Shown here piece by piece: positions 59,095 through 64,000 of a stretch of DNA of 64,000 nt. How positions within the stretch are numbered: position 1 is the stretch's first letter; every line of letters begins with the position of its first letter. The stretch spans positions 106,161 through 170,160 of the forward strand of contig VMRY01000010.1 in the NCBI GenBank assembly GCA_007713595.1. The letters run 5' to 3'. This stretch comes from Sedimenticola thiotaurini (GTDB lineage Bacteria; Pseudomonadota; Gammaproteobacteria; Chromatiales; Chromatiaceae). The notes beneath the pieces are model-generated. The model saw nothing but the letters and a program-made list of their open reading frames with translations, searched no databases and was not told the origin of the DNA. Position numbers and translations under genes: made by a program.

Positions 59095-59133
59095 AGTAGC
59101 CGAACAGTAGCCATTGTACGCCATAGAGTAGCC
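59095..59133. promoter_or_regulatory. Phased direct repeats AGTAGCC upstream of yajD-like gene
   Basis: AGTAGCC occurs at 59095, 59106 and 59127, with a degenerate GTACGCC between at 59116. Starts are about 11 and 21 bp apart, one and two helical turns, so a protein could bind each on the same face. The repeats lie 62-100 bp before the yajD-like ATG, within the nhaA-yajD gap. No promoter can be named with confidence. Confidence 0.4.
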
Positions 59134-59261
59134 GATCTTTAAAACAGCGAAACCACGCACTAAGGCTTTTTATTGCGGTAGGCAGTTAACTCTTTTTGCA
59201 ACCACTTGCCCAGATTTTCTGTATGTTATTCAGCTAATCCAAACATCTTTTATCATGACGC

Positions 59262-60617
59262 TTAGTTGAGCGATTTGTTATTTTTTTTCGATGCAATCAG
59301 CCTAATGTACAGCACCCCAATGAACGCAGAAAAGACCGAGGCAACCAAGATTGAGGTTTTTGCGTTATGAAGCTGATCAGGTTGTGCATCAAACCCCAGC
59401 GTCGCAATGAATGTGGACATGGTGAAGCCAATCCCGGCTATAAGTGAAGCACCTACAACGTACTGAAGATTAACACCATCGGGTAAGCGCCCAATTTTGT
59501 AGCGTAGGCCCAGCCAGCAGGCGCCAGAAATGCCGATTAATTTACCGAGTACAAGTCCAGTAATAATACCTAATCCAACGGGATGCTGGAGACTATTGAT
59601 TAATGAACCAAAGCCAAATACTACACCCGCATTGACCAACGCAAACAGCGGCAAAATAAACAAGGCTACCGGCAGGTCCAGTGCATCTTCCCAACGCCGC
59701 AAGGGCGTGCTGGCACGTTCTGCAAAATCGCGCATTTCCAAAACCTGCTCATGATCACGCCTGCTACCAAGAACATCCACCTCTACTGTTTTATCCTGTA
59801 TAGAGTTGATTGTTGATTTTGCCTTATCAAGCAACTTCCCAGACGGCAAGTTAGTTCGTGCCGGCACCGTCAGGGCGATTGCGACTCCGGCAACAGTGGG
59901 ATGAACTCCGGACTTTAGCATCATCCACCAAGTTGCAACGCCGACAATAATATAGAAAATCGGCTGCTGTACGCCTGTGTAATTTGCCACCGCCAATAAT
60001 GCAATAAGCGCAAATGCACCAGACAGGTGCAAAATAGATATTTCCTGAGTGTAAAATATTGCAATGACAAGTATCGCACCAACATCATCAACAATGGCGA
60101 GTCCAACAATGAATGCCAAAAGACCAGCGGGCATCTGTTTTCTAACAAGAGTGAGCACACCAAGTGCAAACGCGGTATCGGTTGCCATTGGAATGCCCCA
60201 GCCGATCTGTGAATCAAGTGACCAGTTGAACAAAGAATAGATTACCGCCGGGCAGACCATTCCACCTATGGCACAAAAAATCAACATGCGTCTATTTTCT
60301 GGTAGCGCTAGATCTCCGGCAAGGACTTCACGTTTGATTTCCAGTCCGAGCAAGAAGAAAAATATCACCATCAAACCATCATTTATAATGTGTTTGAGTG
60401 ACGCCCGAAGCTCAAAATCACCCCAGAAAATGCCAACCGGTGTGTGTACCAGATTCAGGTAGGTAGAAGAATATACTGAATTTGCCCACCATAGTGCTGC
60501 AATTGTTGACAGTAGAAGAAACAGGCTGGAAGTTGTCTGGGCACGAATGAAATTTGAGAATGGATCGTGAATATTTTCCAGTCCTCGCTGCAGGACATTT
60601 TTAGCATCATTGGTCAT
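59262..60617 (-). CDS. nhaA: Na+/H+ antiporter NhaA
   Basis: A 451-residue antiporter with about 12 membrane helices. The conserved aspartates are in GLAIVDDVGAILVIAIFY (corresponding to Asp163/Asp164 of E. coli NhaA); FFFLLGLEIKREVLAGDL and PMATDTAFALGVLTLV match the family. A tail of about 50 residues beyond the E. coli length (388) is accounted for by N-terminal and loop insertions. It exports Na+ in exchange for H+. A 15-bp palindrome (60666-60680) lies 49 bp upstream of the start. Confidence 0.92.
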   Translation of the reverse strand: MTNDAKNVLQRGLENIHDPFSNFIRAQTTSSLFLLLSTIAALWWANSVYSSTYLNLVHTPVGIFWGDFELRASLKHIINDGLMVIFFFLLGLEIKREVLAGDLALPENRRMLIFCAIGGMVCPAVIYSLFNWSLDSQIGWGIPMATDTAFALGVLTLVRKQMPAGLLAFIVGLAIVDDVGAILVIAIFYTQEISILHLSGAFALIALLAVANYTGVQQPIFYIIVGVATWWMMLKSGVHPTVAGVAIALTVPARTNLPSGKLLDKAKSTINSIQDKTVEVDVLGSRRDHEQVLEMRDFAERASTPLRRWEDALDLPVALFILPLFALVNAGVVFGFGSLINSLQHPVGLGIITGLVLGKLIGISGACWLGLRYKIGRLPDGVNLQYVVGASLIAGIGFTMSTFIATLGFDAQPDQLHNAKTSILVASVFSAFIGVLYIRLIASKKNNKSLN

Positions 60618-60665
60618 ATCAACCGCCTAAAGAGCCGTATAAAAATGTAGCTCTGTCAATTAGTG

Positions 60666-60680
60666 ATGCGGCATCCGCAT
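60666..60680. promoter_or_regulatory. Palindrome upstream of nhaA
   Basis: ATGCGG CAT CCGCAT is a 6-bp perfect inverted repeat with 3-bp loop, 49 bp before the nhaA ATG and about 220 bp after the DUF1330 stop. No T run follows on either strand, so it is not an intrinsic terminator. It could be an operator; nothing else is seen in the 284-bp gap 60618-60901. Confidence 0.3.
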
Positions 60681-60901
60681 AATCGCATTGCACTATTATC
60701 GATTTACATATAACCCTCTTCGCGGATCCAGGTATTTGCATAATCTCAACTAAACATAAAATCGCTTTTGAATCAAACAACAAGAACAGCAAAAGGAGGG
60801 AGGAATAGCGTAGTGAAGAGCTATAGTTAAAGATTTATTGCCTTTTAATGGTTGATGCCAGTTCCCGCAGCAACAATTTTGTACAATGACTTGAAGGCCA
60901 T

Positions 60902-61189
60902 TTATTCCTCGTATGAAAGCAAATCAACCTCAGCAGCTTTTTCTCTGAGAGGTATTAATGATTGGTACTCTGGAGAGGAATACCAACCATTTAGTGCCTT
61001 TAAATCAGGGAAGCGTATTACAACTGTGTCTGTGTGGCCATGATTGCCTGAAAGAACTGAACACAGCTTTCCTCTGAGAACCAGTTCAGCACCCCACGGC
61101 ATTAATGTAGCGGGTACTTTGTTACGGTATTCAGTCCATTTTTCTACGTTTTTTACTGTGATATGGCCTATAACATACGCAGCCTTCAT
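60902..61189 (-). CDS. DUF1330-family dimeric alpha-beta barrel protein
   Basis: A 95-residue protein with AAYVIGHITVKNVEKWTEYRN (3-23) and TVVIRFPDLKALNGWYSSPEYQSLIPLREKAA (about 55-86), the DUF1330 pattern. Members form small dimeric barrels of unknown function. It lies 46 bp after the Lrp-type RAM gene on the same strand and 284 bp before nhaA. Confidence 0.85.
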   Translation of the reverse strand: MKAAYVIGHITVKNVEKWTEYRNKVPATLMPWGAELVLRGKLCSVLSGNHGHTDTVVIRFPDLKALNGWYSSPEYQSLIPLREKAAEVDLLSYEE

Positions 61190-61235
61190 ACCTGGACCTC
61201 ATTATGTGATTTGTTGTTTATTTTAACGAGCTTGC

Positions 61236-61505
61236 TTATATGGAGAACATGGCGTCTAAATCATGTTTTGAGTATGACTTGAATGCCAGCATCGTGTCTG
61301 TCTTTTCAATACCCTCTATTTTAACAAAACTGTTCGTGACCAGATCAGCAAGTTCATCATTTGTTTTGACGCGCGCAATCACAACCAAGTCATAATTACC
61401 TGTAACTGAATACACTTCAGAAATACCTTTCATTTCTGTTAACTGTTCTGCTACTTCATTAACTTTATTTCTTTTAATATTCAAAAGAATGATAGATGTG
61501 ACCAT
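61236..61505 (-). CDS. Stand-alone Lrp/AsnC RAM-domain protein
   Basis: An 89-residue protein that matches only the effector-binding RAM half of Lrp/AsnC regulators: SIILLNIKRNKVNEVAEQL, EVYSVTGNYDLVVIARV and FVKIEGIEKTDTMLAFKSYSK. No helix-turn-helix precedes it, and the 86 bp upstream hold none. Stand-alone RAM proteins bind amino acids and form dimers or octamers. It may sense a small ligand for the neighbouring stress genes; that link is only positional. Confidence 0.85.
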   Translation of the reverse strand: MVTSIILLNIKRNKVNEVAEQLTEMKGISEVYSVTGNYDLVVIARVKTNDELADLVTNSFVKIEGIEKTDTMLAFKSYSKHDLDAMFSI

Positions 61506-61591
61506 GTTAATAACTCCGTGAATTAATCAGTTTTCTGTTTTTCTAATAGCGCCTAATAAGCCTCACATTGGTGCTACAGCCCATTTTACTT

Positions 61592-62311
61592 TTAATCAGA
61601 CAGGTAATATTCAACCGTTGATACCACACGAATCTTCTTTATATGTGGATTGTTTTTATCCCGCGCACTTATACTAAACTGCCCCTGTGAAGCCTTCTTT
61701 ATTTTTCCAAGCCTACTTTGGGAATCTGATGCGAATTTTTCTGCAACTTCTCTAGCCTTTCTAGTGGCTTCCTCAATCATTTCCGGTTTAACTTCATTTA
61801 ACCTGGTAAACATATATTCTGTCTGAGATTGATAATCTCCTCCAGTGAAAACAATGCCTTGTTTTCCGAGCTCTGACAACGAACTCATAACAATCCGTAC
61901 TGCTTGAATGTTTGTCGAGTAAACGGTTACAGTTTGAAGTGCAGTATAACGAAACTCTGGTTTAGCATTATTGCCATATTGCTGCGCTGATTTGTCGGTT
62001 ATTGCTGGAGATGCGAACGTTATCTCTTCCGGGCTAATTCCATTTCTTCCAAGAAATAGCTTGATCTTTGCTGTATTTTCTTCAATTGAGTTGTATAACG
62101 TCCCTAGGTCATTACCAGCAGCAGTAAATTGAATAGGCCATATAACAATATCCGCATCATATTCATGCTCCGATAGTCCTTTTACAGTCACGCTGCGATC
62201 GAACTGTTTGTATTCAATTGCAGCATTACCCAAAAGATAGCCCAGTGCTGACAACCCTAATAATATAAATACCCCTAAAACTAGCGCGCTTGCCTCGTTA
62301 ATTTTTTGCAC
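61592..62311 (-). CDS. SIMPL-domain (DUF541) protein, membrane-anchored
   Basis: A 239-residue protein. Residues 7-30 (ASALVLGVFILLGLSALGYLLG) are an N-terminal helix, anchor or uncleaved signal; the rest is a SIMPL domain with SVTVKGLSEHEYDADIVIW, TVTVYSTNIQAVRIVM and KAREVAEKFASDSQSRLGKI. SIMPL proteins (BP26/OmpA-type) are periplasmic and of unclear role in stress and envelope stability. The gene follows the DUF1330-like gene (62354) by 42 bp and probably shares its transcript from the MarR promoter. Confidence 0.82.
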   Translation of the reverse strand: MQKINEASALVLGVFILLGLSALGYLLGNAAIEYKQFDRSVTVKGLSEHEYDADIVIWPIQFTAAGNDLGTLYNSIEENTAKIKLFLGRNGISPEEITFASPAITDKSAQQYGNNAKPEFRYTALQTVTVYSTNIQAVRIVMSSLSELGKQGIVFTGGDYQSQTEYMFTRLNEVKPEMIEEATRKAREVAEKFASDSQSRLGKIKKASQGQFSISARDKNNPHIKKIRVVSTVEYYLSD

Positions 62312-62353
62312 AAAAACTCCTCAAAGGATAACGTCTGGTTAACAGGTAGGCCG

Positions 62354-62809
62354 TCAAGAGCGCCCTACTGGAGCAGATACTATATTGTGATCTTTACTCT
62401 CAACTATAGGCAACAGCCTAGAATCGAGAATAGCCGCTGTTCTATGGCCAATACCCGCTAAGTATTCCTTATGCGAAGCAAACTCCATAAAACTAGAGAG
62501 TGAGCGTTGTTTGACCAACATTACTACATCCCACTGTTCGTCTGGGGGACCGATTAAGAATTGTCCGCCGCAGCCAAGCAATAACAGCTCACCACCACTT
62601 TCCCTCAAAAAAGGCATCGTATGATCAATATATAATTGAAAGGCATCTTTACCCGTAATTGGCTCCTCTGGCAGCAACTCCGGATTTGCTGAATAATCTG
62701 CAATTTCTTTAAAACGCAACATATTAAGCATTACAACCTCCCCAGTAATATTCCTACTAAAGAGTGCCGAACCAGATTCTTGCGTAGGCTCCAAATAACT
62801 ATTTTTCAT
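62354..62809 (-). CDS. Dimeric alpha-beta barrel protein, DUF1330-like, unknown function
   Basis: A 151-residue protein. GEVVMLNMLRFKEIADYS (23-40), GKDAFQLYIDHTMPFLRESGGELLLLGCGGQFLI and WDVVMLVKQRSLSSFMEFASHKEYLAGIGHRTAAILDSRLLP resemble the DUF1330 or antibiotic-biosynthesis-monooxygenase-like fold, longer than the DUF1330 protein at 60902. No active-site residues can be named. It starts 2 bp after the MarR stop, so it is in the same operon and is the first target of that regulator. Confidence 0.65.
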   Translation of the reverse strand: MKNSYLEPTQESGSALFSRNITGEVVMLNMLRFKEIADYSANPELLPEEPITGKDAFQLYIDHTMPFLRESGGELLLLGCGGQFLIGPPDEQWDVVMLVKQRSLSSFMEFASHKEYLAGIGHRTAAILDSRLLPIVESKDHNIVSAPVGRS

Positions 62810-62811
62810 TT

Positions 62812-63234
62812 TTAAATCACCTTCGCATATAACGCTACAATTTTTTCCTGCTGACTCAAGCTTAAGTTTCCGACCAGTTCATTAGTAATATACTCAAAGC
62901 TCGTACTCGCTTCACCATAAAGGCGCTGGCCTGTTTTTGAAAGTTTAACCAGACTCTGCCTTGCATCACGAGGATTTACTACTTTTTCTACAATTTTATT
63001 TTTTTCCATGGGCGAAATAAGGCGTGTGATTCCTGAAGCGCTCATACCTATATGTTCAGCCAGTTCAATACGCGGTACTGCCTTTTGAGGTGAATTATCT
63101 AAATAGTGCATAACCAAGTACTCAGCAAGGCTTATACCATGAGCACTGAGGTGATTACCCACTCTTTTTGAGAGCTTTGATGCCAACAGCGCATTTTTAA
63201 TTACAAACACGGAGCTTATCGATTCACTGGACAT
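62812..63234 (-). CDS. MarR-family transcriptional regulator
   Basis: A 140-residue winged-helix protein. HLSAHGISLAEYLVMHYL, IELAEHIGMSASGITRLISPMEKNKIVEKV (helix-turn-helix, about 56-85), RDARQSLVKLSKTGQRLYGEA (wing) are the MarR marks. MarR repressors usually bind a palindrome in their own promoter and release it on binding phenolic or oxidant ligands. A 34-bp palindrome (63243-63276) overlaps this promoter, so autoregulation is likely. The gene cotranscribes with the DUF1330-like gene downstream. Confidence 0.9.
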   Translation of the reverse strand: MSSESISSVFVIKNALLASKLSKRVGNHLSAHGISLAEYLVMHYLDNSPQKAVPRIELAEHIGMSASGITRLISPMEKNKIVEKVVNPRDARQSLVKLSKTGQRLYGEASTSFEYITNELVGNLSLSQQEKIVALYAKVI

Positions 63235-63242
63235 AATACACC

Positions 63243-63276
63243 TTGATATTTACTTGTATACGCAAGTATATATCAA
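63243..63276. promoter_or_regulatory. MarR operator palindrome
   Basis: TTGATATTTACTTG and CAAGTATATATCAA form 14-bp arms with one mismatch around a 6-bp centre (TATACG), 8 bp before the MarR ATG. The 3' end overlaps the AAGG ribosome-binding site. Length and position fit a MarR operator that represses its own gene. TATACT/TATACA within it could be a -10 element. Confidence 0.8.
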
Positions 63277-63502
63277 GCATTTAGAAATGGCGAGTTATTA
63301 GCTTACAAGAACATATCATCTGAACTACTGGCTGTTCGCACTTCATAAAATCCAGAACAAATACTGATTACATGCACATGCAAAACGGGCCATCCAATTA
63401 TTCAAAGCCGATTCTTCAAACCCGGACACCCATCTATTGACTAACTTCATTCAGCTGACATAATAGAGAACATAAAGAAAACACATCACTCAAGGAATGA
63501 GC

Positions 63503-64000
63503 ATGCCCAGACCACGGAAGTCCCTCATCAGCCTCGACTCAACACCCTATTATCACTGCGTATCTCGCTGTGTTCGCCGCGCCTTTCTCTGTGGGATAGA
63601 TCAACACACAGGGCGTTCCTACGAACACCGCCGAGGCTGGATTGAAGATCGGCTATTAGCTCTTCCTCGCGCTTTTGCCATTGATATCTGTGCTTACGCG
63701 GTAATGCATAATCATACCCATCTGGTGCTCTATATCGACACTGATAGAGCTACCAATTGGTCACAGCGGGATGTCATTGAACACTGGCATGCACTATTCA
63801 ACGGCACGCCGTTAAGTCAGCGCTTTTTGAACAATGAACCGCTCAGCAAGGCTGAGTTTCTGCTGATACAAGAATGTGTTGAGTGCTGGCGTGAGCGCCT
63901 TCAATCGGTCAGTTGGTTTATGCGCTGCCTTAACGAGACTATCGCCCGTCAGGCCAATGAGGAAGACGGCTGCACAGGACGCTTCTGGGAAGGGCGATTC
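63503..64000 (+). CDS. REP-associated Y1 (HUH) transposase, N-terminal part
   Basis: The frame runs from an ATG at 63503 (AAGGA 6 nt upstream) to the right edge: 166 codons, no stop. PRPRKSLISLDSTPYYHCVS starts the Y1_Tnp domain, and AVMHNHTHLVLYID holds the HUH-type histidines of IS200/RAYT transposases; the catalytic tyrosine would lie further on. Members of this group handle single-stranded REP hairpins. Two REP-like elements lie at 55328-55492. The ATG at 63497 is an alternative start. The rest of the gene is outside the window. Confidence 0.8.
   Translation, partial: MPRPRKSLISLDSTPYYHCVSRCVRRAFLCGIDQHTGRSYEHRRGWIEDRLLALPRAFAIDICAYAVMHNHTHLVLYIDTDRATNWSQRDVIEHWHALFNGTPLSQRFLNNEPLSKAEFLLIQECVECWRERLQSVSWFMRCLNETIARQANEEDGCTGRFWEGRF

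Overview
The window looks like a chromosomal segment of a free-living or symbiotic gammaproteobacterium. The evidence is the rhlB/trxA/rho neighbourhood, NudE next to a YrfG-type nucleotidase, glnE-ilvE, a YajD-type HNH protein, an RfaH paralogue of NusG, and LPS heptose genes of the Gram-negative type. A CIRCE operator in front of groES-groEL argues against an enterobacterium and is more like the purple-sulfur/sulfur-oxidising (Chromatiales-like) lineages. That last placement is inference; no rRNA is present.

Bases 1-23,640 (all minus strand) are a surface-polysaccharide (O-antigen-type) locus read towards the left edge. Transcription enters at about 24.0 kb, passes a perfect ops element (GGCGGTAGCGTG, 23906-23917), and then a probable small ORF. 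It continues into rfbBDAC (dTDP-L-rhamnose), fcl/gmd (GDP-L-fucose) and an ABC flippase. Next come a pseudaminic acid block (pseC, aldo/keto reductase, Gfo/Idh reductase, SDR, pseF, pseG, carbamoyltransferase, formyltransferase, pseI, PIG-L deacetylase), a Wzy-like polymerase, and glycosyl-, methyl- and acetyltransferases. The gene for RfaH, the factor that reads ops, sits divergently next to the ops leader (24339). The locus lacks pseB, pseH and a wzx gene within the window. A formyltransferase may stand in for PseH, and the ABC transporter for Wzx.

Bases 25,100-31,870 (plus strand) form a compact lipid A/heptose operon: msbA, lpxL-like, hldE, an FAD oxidoreductase, an aldo/keto reductase and gmhA. 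The last four are joined by ATGA stop-start overlaps. Convergent to it (31,888-43,979, minus strand) are glnE, ilvE, an ELM1-like protein, a heptosyltransferase-type GT9, two GT4 enzymes, an O-antigen-ligase-like protein and a wbpB/wbpD/wbpE set for a diacetamido uronic acid.

Bases 44,000-57,200 are mainly housekeeping: a small conserved protein, groEL/groES (CIRCE, sigma70-like promoter, strong terminator), an M14-type amidohydrolase with a MurU-like uridylyltransferase, a Gtr-like cassette (GT2, GtrA, GT39), rho, trxA, rhlB, a YkgJ-type protein, yrfG, nudE and a DUF4124 protein. A pair of inverted REP-like elements lies at 55,328-55,492.

Bases 57,284-64,000 hold a GGDEF diguanylate cyclase, a YajD-like HNH protein (with phased direct repeats upstream), nhaA, and a small minus-strand group headed by a MarR regulator with a 34-bp palindromic operator. 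The window ends inside a REP-associated Y1 (HUH) transposase gene cut by the right edge. No tRNA, rRNA, CRISPR array or prophage was seen.
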